From NCBI GenBank assembly GCA_900318815.1, contig ONMA01000001.1:1-52192 (forward strand): DNA of 52,192 bases, read 5' to 3'. The stretch's first letter is position 1. Each line of letters begins with the position of its first letter. The translations under genes and the position numbers were made by a program. Below are positions 25,944-33,913 of this stretch, one piece after another. The DNA comes from an uncultured Prevotellaceae bacterium. GTDB taxonomy: Bacteria > Bacteroidota > Bacteroidia > Bacteroidales > Bacteroidaceae. The notes beneath the pieces were generated by a model that made no database searches, had not been told where the DNA came from, and worked only from the letters and a program-made list of their open reading frames with translations.

Positions 25944-28900
25944 TTAGAACATTCTCGGGCCTCCGAAACCGCCGGGGCCGCCGGGGCCACCGCCGAAGCC
26001 ACCACGATTACCACGATTACCGCGACGACCGTTGCCGCCGAAGCCGGGGCCTTCGCCACCAGGACCACGGCGCATGTTCTGGCGCATCTCCTTGGTTCCG
26101 AAGAGGTTCAGACGGTAGGTAGCACGCAGCATGACGTAGCTGTTGATGCTGTTGTACTCGTTATCGTTACGCGACATGGCGTTGATAGCACGCGAGAAGT
26201 TTGACTGCTGATGCAGGATGTCGTAGAACTCCAGACGGACGGAGAGTGGCTTGCCCTTCAGGAACGACTGCGACAGCTGCGCGTTCCATATCAGCTCGTT
26301 GGTGTTGGCAGCCGCGTCGCTATAGCCCCGTCGGCTCGACATGTTCAGGCTGGTGGTAAACTGCATGCCCCAAGGCATCTGCATAGTGGTGTTGAAACCA
26401 TAGTTGAATGCCCATGTGTTCAGGTTGGAGTTCTGCTGCAGGGCGTTGCTGTTGCGGTTGTATCGCACGGCGCCGTTCAGCTCCACCTCTAACCAGTCGT
26501 TGCGGTAGCTGGCTCCCAACCGCTCGCTGAGGGTGGTGCTCTTGGTGGTCATCTTGCTCACGTTGCCGTCGCGATTGATGTCGATGTAGCCCACGTTGTT
26601 GGCATAGCTGGCCTCCGTGCTGGTGTTGATGTTGAAGTAGCCGGCTGTGTCGATAGCCACATTATAGGTCACGTTGCCGTTGATGTTCCAGTTGCCGTTG
26701 ATGTTCTCCGGGCGCGAGGTGCGTCCACCCGTCACCGGGTCGTACTTCACCATGTTGGCTACGGCGTTCTGCGTGGTAGAGAAGCGCAGGCTGGCAAAGA
26801 TGAACTGGTAATGGCTCTGGAAGAAATCGTTGTAGCGCCAGTTGAAGCTCTGGGTAAACGAGGGCTTCAGCTCCGGATTACCGCTGCTGATGTTGAGCGG
26901 GTCGGAGTCGTCCGTGATGGGCAGCAGGTCGCTCATCGAGGGCTGACTGGTGTTGCCGCGATACTCGAAGCGCATGTTGCCGCGATCGCTGAGCTTCCAG
27001 CGGAAGTTGGCCGTGGGACTCCAGTTCACGACGTTGCGGGTGGTCACGGTGTCGATGGTCAGGTAGCGGTAGGTGAACTCGCTCGACTGCGGGATAATCT
27101 GCACGCCCACGTTGAAGTTATAGGCGGGACGAATGACGCGCAGCATGATTTCGCCGGTATGGATATAGTTCTTGTATTGTGAGAAACGGCTTTGGCTCTG
27201 GTCGTAGTAGTCGGTGTAGCTGCGGCTGCCTAATGCCCCGAAGACGGAGCCCCATTCGCGGTAGTCGGGCCACACATCGTCCATCGCCACACGTTGTGTG
27301 GGGTCGTTCTGGTTCCAGAAGTTATAGGTGGAACGGTCGTTCTTGGTGAAGCGGTACTGGAAGTTGTAGCTGAACTGCAGGAACATGGCCTTGAAGATGG
27401 GCTCGCTGTAGGTCAGGCGGGTGTTATAGTCGTAGTTCTTCGACGGCGTGTCGTAGTAGTAGTTACGATAGTAGGAGGAGTCGCCCGTGGCCAGCTGGTA
27501 GAGGTTGACCAGGCTTCTGGAGAACGATTCCGACTGGCCGTCGCTGTAGTTGGCCCCTAATTGGAGGGTCAGGTTGCGGCCTTTACTACCAAACTTGCGG
27601 TTCACCTGGAAGGTGCCGCCCACACGCTTGGAGTCACTATAGTTCATGCCGCCATTGGTGCGCTTGTTCACCACCAGCGTGTCGCTGATGCCCAGCATGC
27701 GGGCCACCATCACATCGATGTCGTTGGACGACTCCACGTAGTCGTATGGGTCGTCGCTGAAAGTGGCCGAGAGGCTGCGCGACTTGCCGTCGTTGGTGCC
27801 GTAGCTCCAGGTGGGACGCAGGCTCAGGTTCCACAGCGTGTCAGGAGTCCACTCGATGCGCATCTGTCCGTTCCATGAGTTCGAGCGCGAGTAGTTCTGG
27901 TTGTTCGATTCCGAGAACGAGCCGGTGGTGGCCACGAAGTTCTCCGTGGAACGGCGGCTCCAGGCATCGCCGTCGTTGTGGTTCCAGCGTATGGAGCCGT
28001 CCCACTTCAGCAGGTTCTGCTTCTCGTAATTGAAGTTGATCATGCCCATCTTAGAGGCTTGCAGACCGTTGCGTCCGCCACCGCCGAAGCGACCGCCGCC
28101 GCCACCGCCGCCAAAGCCCATGTCGTTGGTGTTGTTGGCGTTGAGCATCGACATGATGCGCCACTCGTCTTTCATCCAGGCGCCGAAGGCACGACCGCTG
28201 TAACGCTGCTTGGTGCCCACGCCACCGTCGATGTTGGCAAACATGCCGCGGTTCATGCCGCGCTTCAGTCCGAAGTCGAGCACCACCTGCTCGTTGCCGT
28301 CGTCAATGCCGGTGATACGGCTCAGGTCGCTCTTCTCGTCGTAGGTCTTGATGCGGTCTACGATAGACGAGGGCAAGTTCTTGATGGCCGTCTTCGTGTC
28401 GCCGGTCATGAACTCCTTGCCGTCGACCTTGATCTTCTGCACCTGCTTGCCGTTGATCTTGATGTTTCCTTCATCATCGACCTCGGCGCCGGGGAGCTTC
28501 TTTACCAGTTCCTCGACAACCGAGCCTTCAGGGGTGCGGTAGGCACCCGCATTATATATGATAGTATCGTCTTTGGTGGTCACTTTAGCCACGTTCTTCA
28601 CCACCTCTGTGCCTTTCAGCATCACGGCATCGGGGCTGATGGTGAGCGTACCCATCTGCACGGGATTGCCCCCGCCGACGGTGATGTTCTTATACAAAGG
28701 CTTGTAGCCCACGTAGGTGACACGCACAATGTAGGCTCCGTCTTTGGGTGCCGTCAACTGGAACTGTCCGTTAGCGTTGGTTACTGCATTGGCGGCCAAG
28801 GTGCTGTCCTTGCCCTGCAGCAGGGCTACCGTCGCCTGGATTACGGCTTCTTTCTGCTCATTGTCAACCACGCGACCGCTCACGGTGCGCTGGGCTTGCA

Positions 28901-28952
28901 TGGAGAGGGCAGCCGTCAGGCATACTGCCATCAATAGGAGAAATCGTTTCAT
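25944..28952 (-). CDS. Outer-membrane beta-barrel protein with carboxypeptidase-like regulatory domain
   Basis: A 1002-residue TonB-receptor-like outer-membrane protein. Order: signal peptide (KRFLLLMAVCLTAALSMQA), a carboxypeptidase-D regulatory-like domain (RTVSGRVVDNEQKEAVIQ, about 20-105), a plug-like domain (VVEELVKKLPGAEVDDEGNIKINGK), then a large barrel with many alternating aromatic strands. Two Gly-rich stretches are odd: an all-Gly/Phe/Arg loop near 285-300 and a C-terminal tail of about 40 residues made of GPGG, GFGG and RGNRG units, replacing the usual terminal aromatic beta-strand end. It heads a two-gene unit with the LolA-like gene. A perfect palindrome lies 38 nt upstream of the start. 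Confidence 0.87.
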   Translation of the reverse strand: MKRFLLLMAVCLTAALSMQAQRTVSGRVVDNEQKEAVIQATVALLQGKDSTLAANAVTNANGQFQLTAPKDGAYIVRVTYVGYKPLYKNITVGGGNPVQMGTLTISPDAVMLKGTEVVKNVAKVTTKDDTIIYNAGAYRTPEGSVVEELVKKLPGAEVDDEGNIKINGKQVQKIKVDGKEFMTGDTKTAIKNLPSSIVDRIKTYDEKSDLSRITGIDDGNEQVVLDFGLKRGMNRGMFANIDGGVGTKQRYSGRAFGAWMKDEWRIMSMLNANNTNDMGFGGGGGGGRFGGGGRNGLQASKMGMINFNYEKQNLLKWDGSIRWNHNDGDAWSRRSTENFVATTGSFSESNNQNYSRSNSWNGQMRIEWTPDTLWNLSLRPTWSYGTNDGKSRSLSATFSDDPYDYVESSNDIDVMVARMLGISDTLVVNKRTNGGMNYSDSKRVGGTFQVNRKFGSKGRNLTLQLGANYSDGQSESFSRSLVNLYQLATGDSSYYRNYYYDTPSKNYDYNTRLTYSEPIFKAMFLQFSYNFQYRFTKNDRSTYNFWNQNDPTQRVAMDDVWPDYREWGSVFGALGSRSYTDYYDQSQSRFSQYKNYIHTGEIMLRVIRPAYNFNVGVQIIPQSSEFTYRYLTIDTVTTRNVVNWSPTANFRWKLSDRGNMRFEYRGNTSQPSMSDLLPITDDSDPLNISSGNPELKPSFTQSFNWRYNDFFQSHYQFIFASLRFSTTQNAVANMVKYDPVTGGRTSRPENINGNWNINGNVTYNVAIDTAGYFNINTSTEASYANNVGYIDINRDGNVSKMTTKSTTLSERLGASYRNDWLEVELNGAVRYNRNSNALQQNSNLNTWAFNYGFNTTMQMPWGMQFTTSLNMSSRRGYSDAAANTNELIWNAQLSQSFLKGKPLSVRLEFYDILHQQSNFSRAINAMSRNDNEYNSINSYVMLRATYRLNLFGTKEMRQNMRRGPGGEGPGFGGNGRRGNRGNRGGFGGGPGGPGGFGGPRMF

Positions 28953-28989
28953 ATTTTCGATATATTATCCGTTATACACTTAATTTTGA

Positions 28990-29003
28990 CGCAACATGTT
29001 GCG
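28990..29003. promoter_or_regulatory. Perfect 14-bp palindrome upstream of the beta-barrel gene
   Basis: CGCAACATGTTGCG is its own reverse complement and lies between the divergent beta-barrel (minus) and aroB (plus) promoters. It is a candidate operator for a dimeric regulator. No clear -7 box is visible for the beta-barrel gene downstream of it. Confidence 0.4.
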
Positions 29004-29063
29004 AAGCGTTTAATCGGAAACAAGAAAAAATACATTTTTCTTTTCTCTTTCCCCGATTTTGTG

Positions 29064-29071
29064 TAACTTTG
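29064..29071 (+). promoter_or_regulatory. -7 box of aroB
   Basis: TAACTTTG followed by C matches TAnnTTTG. It predicts a 5-prime leader of about 165 nt that contains the inverted repeat at 29101-29210. Confidence 0.55.
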
Positions 29072-29100
29072 CACTCGTTAAAGAATAACGGGGGTTCATT

Positions 29101-29210
29101 CGGAGGTACGGGGGTACGGAGGTACGGGGGTACGAGAATAGTTTGCACGTCCATTTTTCCGCGAAGGGTCTATCCTCGTACCCCCGTACCTTCGTACCCC
29201 CGCACCTCCG
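29101..29210. repeat. 36-bp-arm inverted repeat in the aroB leader
   Basis: The left arm 29101-29136 and right arm 29175-29210 are reverse complements with about two mismatches, separated by 38 nt. Each arm is itself built of GGTACGG(GG) units. In RNA this would form a very stable hairpin 31 nt before the aroB ATG. The arm-spacer-arm layout matches the GC-rich and GGAGAGT elements elsewhere in the window. Confidence 0.75.
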
Positions 29211-29240
29211 AAATCATACCCCCGAAAAGTAAAATACAAT

Positions 29241-30278
29241 ATGGAAGAACAGAAAGTGATTATGGCCGCCAACCTGGAGCGGGAGCTGGCAGGAGCCATC
29301 GACGAATGTCATGCCGACAAGAAATTCGTACTCGTTGACGAGACCACTGAGCGGTTGTGTCTGCCCGTGGTTGGTGGGTTCGAGTGCATGCAAGGCGTGG
29401 AGACGATAGTGATTAAGGCAGGCGACGAGCATAAGACGCTCGATTCGCTCTCGCACGTGTGGAGCGAACTGCAACGTATGGGAGCCACACGCCACTCCCT
29501 GCTCATTAATTTAGGCGGCGGCATGGTGACCGACCTGGGTGGCTTTGCTGCTGCTACCTTCAAGCGCGGTATCAGCTGCATCAACATCCCCACCACGCTC
29601 TTGGCTATGGTCGATGCCTCGGTGGGAGGCAAGACGGGTATCAACTTTGGGGAGTTAAAGAATGAGGTGGGTGTCTTCCGTAATGCCTCGTCGGTCATTC
29701 TCGACACCGTGTTCCTCCAGACGATGGATCGTGAGAATATTCTTTCAGGGGCTGCTGAAATGCTGAAGCACGCCCTGATTTCCAGTCGGGAGATGCTCGC
29801 CGAGGTGATGGAGGCTGAATGTCCCTCTTCCTCCTTGCTCGAAAGAAATGTGGCAGTCAAACAGCGCGTGGTGCTCGAAGACCCGACGGAGCAAGGTCTG
29901 CGCAAGGCCCTGAACCTGGGGCATACCGTGGGCCATGCTTTCGAGTCGCTGGCTTTGCGCCGGGGAACACCCGTGCTGCATGGCTATGCCGTGGCTTGGG
30001 GGCTGGTGTGCGAACTCTATCTGAGTGTCGTCAAGACCGGCTTCCCTGTTGACGTGATGCGACAGGTGGTCGGCTACATCATCGAGCATTACGGGCGCAT
30101 GGACATCACCTGTAATGACTATCCGCAACTCCTGGAACTGATGACTCACGACAAGAAGAACACAGCAGGACGCATCAACTTCTCTCTACTGAGCGATGTT
30201 GGTCAGCTTTGCCTGAACCAGACTGCCACACAGCAGGAAATAGAAGAAGCACTCGACTTCTACAGGGAGGGACAATAG
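29241..30278 (+). CDS. aroB: 3-dehydroquinate synthase
   Basis: AroB converts DAHP to 3-dehydroquinate (shikimate pathway) using NAD and a divalent metal. The 345-residue protein shows the NAD-binding LLINLGGGMVTDLGGFAAATFKRG, the active-site IPTTLLAMVDASVGGKTGIN, the metal ligands in GAAEMLKHALI and LNLGHTVGHAFES and a late H in TPVLHGYAVAWG. Length is normal, perhaps 10-20 residues short at the N-terminus. The ATG at 29241 gives the sensible start. It has its own promoter and ends 28 nt before a strong hairpin terminator. No other shikimate gene is adjacent. Confidence 0.93.
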   Translation: MEEQKVIMAANLERELAGAIDECHADKKFVLVDETTERLCLPVVGGFECMQGVETIVIKAGDEHKTLDSLSHVWSELQRMGATRHSLLINLGGGMVTDLGGFAAATFKRGISCINIPTTLLAMVDASVGGKTGINFGELKNEVGVFRNASSVILDTVFLQTMDRENILSGAAEMLKHALISSREMLAEVMEAECPSSSLLERNVAVKQRVVLEDPTEQGLRKALNLGHTVGHAFESLALRRGTPVLHGYAVAWGLVCELYLSVVKTGFPVDVMRQVVGYIIEHYGRMDITCNDYPQLLELMTHDKKNTAGRINFSLLSDVGQLCLNQTATQQEIEEALDFYREGQ

Positions 30279-30305
30279 GCGCATGCTTTTGACGAGTGGC
30301 ACATA

Positions 30306-30334
30306 AAGAAGGAACCCGCTGGGGCTCCTTCTTT
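30306..30334. terminator. Hairpin terminator after aroB
   Basis: The stem AAGAAGGAACCC / GGGGCTCCTTCTT has a short GCT loop and one mismatch, followed by a short T-containing tail. It begins 28 nt after the aroB stop. The stop codon of the convergent 39-residue ORF lies inside it, so it may act in both directions. Confidence 0.65.
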
Positions 30335-30452
30335 ACGTTTCCGAGGTGATATCCTCTATCTGGTCGATGATAGCCTGATACTGGCGCTGGGTCTTGAAGT
30401 GAATCGAGAAACCGATGATGGTTCCGATGATGCCGCCAACACAGCCGCTCAT
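30333..30452 (-). CDS. 39-residue small, probably membrane-inserted protein
   Basis: Frame of 39 codons, beginning MSGCVGGIIGTIIGFSIHF and ending IIDQIEDITSET. The first 18 residues form a Gly/Ile hydrophobic segment that could insert in a membrane; the rest is polar and helical. I do not recognise a family. The case for a real gene is its promoter: one of the six conserved regulatory promoters (30465-30529) is aimed at it, with a -7-like AACCTTTG box 13 nt before the ATG, an unusually short leader. It converges on aroB and shares its terminator. If real, it is the smallest member of the proposed regulon. Confidence 0.5.
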   Translation of the reverse strand: MSGCVGGIIGTIIGFSIHFKTQRQYQAIIDQIEDITSET

Positions 30453-30464
30453 TGTTTTTTGCTG

Positions 30465-30529
30465 CAAAGGTTTGAATTACTACAGAGATTTCCATATTTC
30501 TGGGATATTCTGCAAGGATTTGTGACCAA
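30465..30529 (-). promoter_or_regulatory. Conserved regulon promoter, copy 1 (small protein)
   Basis: Minus strand: a -7-like AACCTTTG (30472-30465), a 19-nt spacer, TATGG (30496-30492) in the -33 place, and two upstream 9-bp direct repeats. Read on the plus strand these are TGGGATATT (30501-30509) and TGTGACCAA (30521-30529). This is the weakest of the six copies. Confidence 0.65.
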
Positions 30530-30587
30530 CAGCGTTAAATCTTGTAGATTTTTCCGGGGAATAGCTGCAAATGTGCAGAAAGTTTCG

Positions 30588-30595
30588 TAAATTTG
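30588..30595 (+). promoter_or_regulatory. -7 box of the DUF4160-DUF2442 pair
   Basis: TAAATTTG followed by C matches the consensus and lies 22 nt before the DUF4160 ATG. Confidence 0.55.
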
Positions 30596-30617
30596 CAGCC
30601 AAGAAACAAGAAACATT

Positions 30618-30875
30618 ATGCCAGAGATTTGCAGATTTTTCGGTATGATAATTGCGATGTTCGGCGATGACCACAACCCGCCGCACTTCCATGTGCGTTA
30701 CGGCGACTACCGCTGCACTATCACCATCCACAAGGGCGTGGTGAAGGGCCAGTTACCGCGCAAGGCACTGAAGAAGGTGTTCGAGTGGATGGACGAGCAT
30801 CACGACGAGCTGATGGCGAACTGGGCACGCCTGCAGGCCGGTGAAGAAGCTTTGCCCATTGACCCTTTAAAATAA
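30618..30875 (+). CDS. DUF4160 protein
   Basis: An 85-residue protein with the DUF4160 hallmark: MPEICRFFGMIIAMFGDDHNPPHFHVRYGDY (H-P-P-H-x-H-V-R-Y), then ITIHKGVVKGQLPRKALKKVFEWMDEHHDEL and a conserved W in the last helix (MANWARLQ). Family knowledge: DUF4160 genes nearly always precede a DUF2442 gene, and the pair is suspected to be a toxin-antitoxin-like or mobile cassette, but its function is unproven. The partner follows 6 nt downstream. This copy looks intact, unlike the decayed second copy at 44901-45334. Confidence 0.85.
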   Translation: MPEICRFFGMIIAMFGDDHNPPHFHVRYGDYRCTITIHKGVVKGQLPRKALKKVFEWMDEHHDELMANWARLQAGEEALPIDPLK

Positions 30876-30881
30876 ACGATT

Positions 30882-31130
30882 ATGGAGAATCAAGAATTGC
30901 TTAGAGTGGTCGATGTGGACTACCTGCACGACTACACGATGGAACTGGAGTTCAGCAACGGCGAGCGTCGCATCGTAGATTTCCGTCCGTTGCTCGTGGG
31001 CAAGCTACGCGAGCAGCTGCTGGAACATGACAAGTTCGTGCAGTTCGCCCTCACCGACTGGACGCTGGAGTGGTACAACGGTGTGGACTTCGCCCCCGAA
31101 AGGCTGTACGAGCTTGGCAAGGCCGCGTAG
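30882..31130 (+). CDS. DUF2442 protein
   Basis: An 82-residue DUF2442 protein with LLRVVDVDYLHDYTMELEFSNGERRIVDFRPLL, then the family C-terminus WTLEWYNGVDFAPERLYEL. It begins 6 nt after DUF4160 and is surely co-transcribed with it. DUF2442 proteins resemble the N-terminal domain of NE0471 and often pair with DUF4160 or HTH antitoxins; no activity is established. It appears complete. Confidence 0.85.
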   Translation: MENQELLRVVDVDYLHDYTMELEFSNGERRIVDFRPLLVGKLREQLLEHDKFVQFALTDWTLEWYNGVDFAPERLYELGKAA

Positions 31131-31174
31131 TAATTAACGACGAGCGCACACAAGCCAACATCTAGAAGAACACC

Positions 31175-31311
31175 ATGCAGTGGGAATCTTTAACCAAATA
31201 TCTTGAAGGCAAGGTCAACCTTAAGAAATAGAAGATGATAACCCGCACCGACATCACCAAACCCATCTGACAAGTCCTCGCGTCGCTCGCTATGCCCATC
31301 GACGCGAGGCT
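31175..31311 (+). pseudogene. Remnant of a minimal nucleotidyltransferase and a short leader ORF
   Basis: After DUF2442 come an 18-codon frame (MQWESLTKYLEGKVNLKK-stop, 31175-31231) and then MITRTDITKPI-stop-QVLASLAMPIDARLY. The second part is clearly related to the fragment at 45931-46074 (ITRIDITKSIRQSLSSLPMPIDALLYGSEARGD...), an MNT-type nucleotidyltransferase. Here CGA has become TGA (an in-frame stop), and the homology ends at LY, exactly before the GSxARGD catalytic motif, where the 3-prime end of the convergent CAT gene begins. It cannot encode an active enzyme. Confidence 0.6.
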
Positions 31312-31935
31312 CTACTGTAGTGAGACGATTGTCTTTTGCACTTCTTCAAAGAATCGGGCGGCGTGCCCGCCGTCCATCTGCACATGGTGGAACTGGAAGG
31401 AGATGGGCAAGGTGGTCCTCAGCCAGCCCTTGCGGTAGCGCCCCCACATCACCATCGGATTGCAGAACTGGTCGGTGTATTGGTTGACGATGCAGTCGAG
31501 TTCGGTGGCCGTCATCGCTGACGTGCCAATCACCATCGCATCATCTACGAAGGAGCTCTGGCAGGACGTGCTGGCCGATTGCGTCAGAACCATATAGTCT
31601 TGTCCGAACTGCTCCATATCATCTGTATATAAGATGTCGCACGAGTTGATGCCACCTTCTTTGTTGTTCACAATCACATTGATGGCAAGGCGGTCATACT
31701 TCATCAGTTTCCCGCTTTCAGGCAGCAAGTAGAATTCTTCCATCTGGCTGGCAGCCTTGCCGATGCACCAGCACAAAAGCATATTGAATTTCATACCGCG
31801 CCTACGACTTACCTTACGTAGTCGCGTCACATCGAACGTCTTCGTGAGCGTCACCATCGGCATGGGCGACTTCATCCACAGTTCGAATGCCTGCGCCCGA
31901 CAGGTGTCCTTGGGATTGATTTCCTGTTTCTTCAC
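31312..31935 (-). CDS. Chloramphenicol acetyltransferase-like (CatA-type) protein
   Basis: A 207-residue protein of the CAT/CatA-like O-acetyltransferase family. The fold markers are the N-terminal half (AFELWMKSPMPMVTLTKTFDVT), the central SCDILYTDD and the catalytic-like motif FHHVQMDGGHAARFFEEV, corresponding to the HHxxxDG of CAT enzymes. Acetyl transfer from acetyl-CoA to a hydroxyl is the expected chemistry. Whether it acts on chloramphenicol is open: many Bacteroidales homologues are of unknown substrate. It starts 11 nt after the stop of the upstream amidase gene. Length is close to the roughly 215 residues of classic CAT. Confidence 0.8.
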   Translation of the reverse strand: MKKQEINPKDTCRAQAFELWMKSPMPMVTLTKTFDVTRLRKVSRRRGMKFNMLLCWCIGKAASQMEEFYLLPESGKLMKYDRLAINVIVNNKEGGINSCDILYTDDMEQFGQDYMVLTQSASTSCQSSFVDDAMVIGTSAMTATELDCIVNQYTDQFCNPMVMWGRYRKGWLRTTLPISFQFHHVQMDGGHAARFFEEVQKTIVSLQ

Positions 31936-31946
31936 TTCTCGATGTT

Positions 31947-33083
31947 TTAACGCGCTAATTCAAAATGGAATGGCTTATCGAAATGACGAAGCGAATAGTA
32001 GGTGACAGAGGGGTGGGAGAGATCCATCACCATCGTCCAGAGTGTACCGCCGACGATGGCACCTTTTTCGGGCAACTGGGTCACCGATGCGATGGTCTCT
32101 GTCAGCTGGTCTGCGTTCATCACGCCGCCAGCCGCGTCGTACTGCTCCATCAACTTCTCGTGACGGTGGTCGCCTTCGTGCAGCCCCACCTGGAACTTCT
32201 CCTCGCACAGGTAGTGGTTGGTCACGAAGGGCGACTCTGTCACCACCATCTGATTATCCACATACTCCACCGCTACACTTCTGCCCGTGGCATCAGCCAT
32301 CGAGAAGTGATAGGCCGAACCAGGGTCGGAATTCATGTCAGAGGCTTCCAGCAACGCCAGGGCCTCATCGATGTTGGCCGCATTCTTCAGCAGATATAGC
32401 ACGGCAGTCGTCGTGGTCAGGTCAGGCTTGCTGGTGTCCTGACGAGTCACCACTTTGTCGCCTGCATCCAATACGGCTATTGCTAATCCTTTCTCGTTCA
32501 GTCCGTCCAGGGCCATGAACAGTCCTGCCAGAGCCATGTACTGATTGCGGAATCCCTCGGGCTTGTAGTCCATTCCCGGCGTTCTTGCGTCCCTGTCGGT
32601 AGCAAGCGCTTCGCGATTACCGTCGCCTACCCGTTGCCTTTCGCCGAAGCCGAAGAAATCAGTAGAGAAGGTGGTAATGGACTCATAGCCCTCGTCAGGA
32701 ATGGTGTGCATAATCAGGGCCGTGCCGTAAGGATAGTCAAAGTTGCGGGCCATCATCACGCCCTCCTCCGGTGTCTTGACCGTCAGCGTAGAACATCCGA
32801 CGGGCTTGATAGGCACATTGATGCTGTCGGGCTTGAAGTACCCCTTCGACAAGAACTCCATCACGTAGCTGGCCAGCACGCTGACATCGTTGCATCCACC
32901 GCGAGCCATCAACTCCCGGAACCCGTCGTCGCCCTTATACTCCATATAATACATTCCGTCGTCCAATTTCTCGCACGACATTGCTCCCTTAACCAGCGGG
33001 CCAAACTCCATCCACACTAACACACCTGCGACTATCACCAGTCCCAGCACGCTCAATGCCAATATTTTTACTTTTTTCTTCAT
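31947..33083 (-). CDS. Ntn-hydrolase, linear amide C-N hydrolase-like
   Basis: A 378-residue exported or membrane-anchored protein (hydrophobic segment ILALSVLGLVIVAGVLVWM). It belongs to the acyl-coenzyme A:6-APA acyltransferase / choloylglycine hydrolase-like superfamily. After an N-terminal part comes VGCSTLTVKTPEEGVMMARNFDYPYG, where Cys (near 97) would become the N-terminal nucleophile, with R and N of MARNFDY as usual partners. LNEKGLAIAVLDAG and SVAVEYVDNQMVVTESPFVTNHYL follow. Residues about 150-168 (RVGDGNREALATDRDARTPG) are encoded by a short repeat (32587-32630) and look inserted. The substrate cannot be deduced. It lies 15 nt from the gene upstream. Confidence 0.8.
   Translation of the reverse strand: MKKKVKILALSVLGLVIVAGVLVWMEFGPLVKGAMSCEKLDDGMYYMEYKGDDGFRELMARGGCNDVSVLASYVMEFLSKGYFKPDSINVPIKPVGCSTLTVKTPEEGVMMARNFDYPYGTALIMHTIPDEGYESITTFSTDFFGFGERQRVGDGNREALATDRDARTPGMDYKPEGFRNQYMALAGLFMALDGLNEKGLAIAVLDAGDKVVTRQDTSKPDLTTTTAVLYLLKNAANIDEALALLEASDMNSDPGSAYHFSMADATGRSVAVEYVDNQMVVTESPFVTNHYLCEEKFQVGLHEGDHRHEKLMEQYDAAGGVMNADQLTETIASVTQLPEKGAIVGGTLWTMVMDLSHPSVTYYSLRHFDKPFHFELAR
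32587..32630. repeat. Short modular repeat inside the amidase gene
   Basis: Minus-strand GCGCTTGCTACCGACAGGG nearly matches CGCTTGCTACCAACGGG in the insert at 48799-48842. It is in frame. Confidence 0.55.
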
Positions 33084-33098
33084 TGTAAATTTTGGATT

Positions 33099-33464
33099 CT
33101 ATTTGTTTTCCTTTGTTATTCGGAATGTACAGCGGTCGCTTCCCCTGAGAATTGTATTCTCAATCCGAACCTCGAAATGGCTGCCTGGTTCAAGTTGCGA
33201 AAGAATATGTAAAATGCTCTGTCGTGAGCACTCACACTGCTGCGGATGGTTTCTCAGCTCACATTTAACTTTAGGGCACGTACATTCCAAGTAACTCAGT
33301 TCATATACCTTCCCTGGCTCAATCACCCTACCCGTATAGGACTTGCTGTTGTACCCTTCCGTATAGATCCTGTCAAAATCCCCTTCATACTTGGCATATA
33401 TTTGCTTATGTATCTGGAGAACATGATCCTTTACACATTCGATGGCTTCTTCTCTATAGCACAT
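33099..33464 (-). CDS. Small cysteine-rich protein, ATC-hydrolase/V4R-like C-terminal module
   Basis: A 121-residue soluble protein. Its second half has the pattern CTCPKVKCE...CECSRQSILHIL...EVRIENTILRGSDRCTFRI. That resembles the cysteine-containing C-terminal module of L-2-amino-thiazoline-4-carboxylate hydrolase-like and DUF6144-like proteins (CxC...CxCS...ETIxRGxxxCxFxI); this assignment is from memory. Full-length relatives are nearly twice as long, so it may be a shortened form. It lies 12 nt after the VOC gene and 15 nt before the amidase gene, in one minus-strand run. Confidence 0.6.
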   Translation of the reverse strand: MCYREEAIECVKDHVLQIHKQIYAKYEGDFDRIYTEGYNSKSYTGRVIEPGKVYELSYLECTCPKVKCELRNHPQQCECSRQSILHILSQLEPGSHFEVRIENTILRGSDRCTFRITKENK

Positions 33465-33476
33465 ACCTTTGTTTCA

Positions 33477-33881
33477 TTACTTTTGCGTAAACGAACCAAT
33501 CTCTATCAGATTACCATCGGGATCGGCCACATAACAGGTGCGCTGTCCCCAAGGCTCTGTGGCGGGAGGAAGAACAGAGGCGGCACCATTTGCAAGCGCA
33601 TGCTGGTATTCCTTGTCGACATCGGCGAAGGTAGGCACGTCGAATGCCAATTCTACAGTACCATTGAACCCCTCGGGATATTGGAATTTCCGAGAGACCA
33701 TCTGCTCGAAAGCGTCACGCGGGAAGAGGATGATACGCATGCCGCCCAGCATCATCTCCACGTTGGGCTGGATGCCGTCCCAATCGGTGGCAAAGCCGAA
33801 GGTCTTCGTGTAGAAATCAACAGTCGCTTTGTTGTCGCGGGTAAACAGCCCCACGGTGTTGAATTTGAATCTTTCTTTCAT
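33477..33881 (-). CDS. VOC (glyoxalase/bleomycin-resistance fold) protein
   Basis: A 134-residue VOC-superfamily protein with two beta-alpha-beta-beta-beta modules. The N-terminal half is FKFNTVGLFTRDNKATVDFYTKTFGF and the C-terminal half ends with QRTCYVADPDGNLIEIGSF, the classic DPDGNxIEI ending. Members bind metals in glyoxalases or small hydrophobic drugs in resistance proteins. The expected terminal metal ligand Glu (IEIG) is present; the first ligand position is less clear. It is flanked by the GyrI-type gene (32 nt) and the ATC-like gene (12 nt) in a run of small stress-type genes. Confidence 0.85.
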   Translation of the reverse strand: MKERFKFNTVGLFTRDNKATVDFYTKTFGFATDWDGIQPNVEMMLGGMRIILFPRDAFEQMVSRKFQYPEGFNGTVELAFDVPTFADVDKEYQHALANGAASVLPPATEPWGQRTCYVADPDGNLIEIGSFTQK

Positions 33882-33913
33882 TGTCTTTTTTCTACGTATT
33901 TACGTTTTGATGA

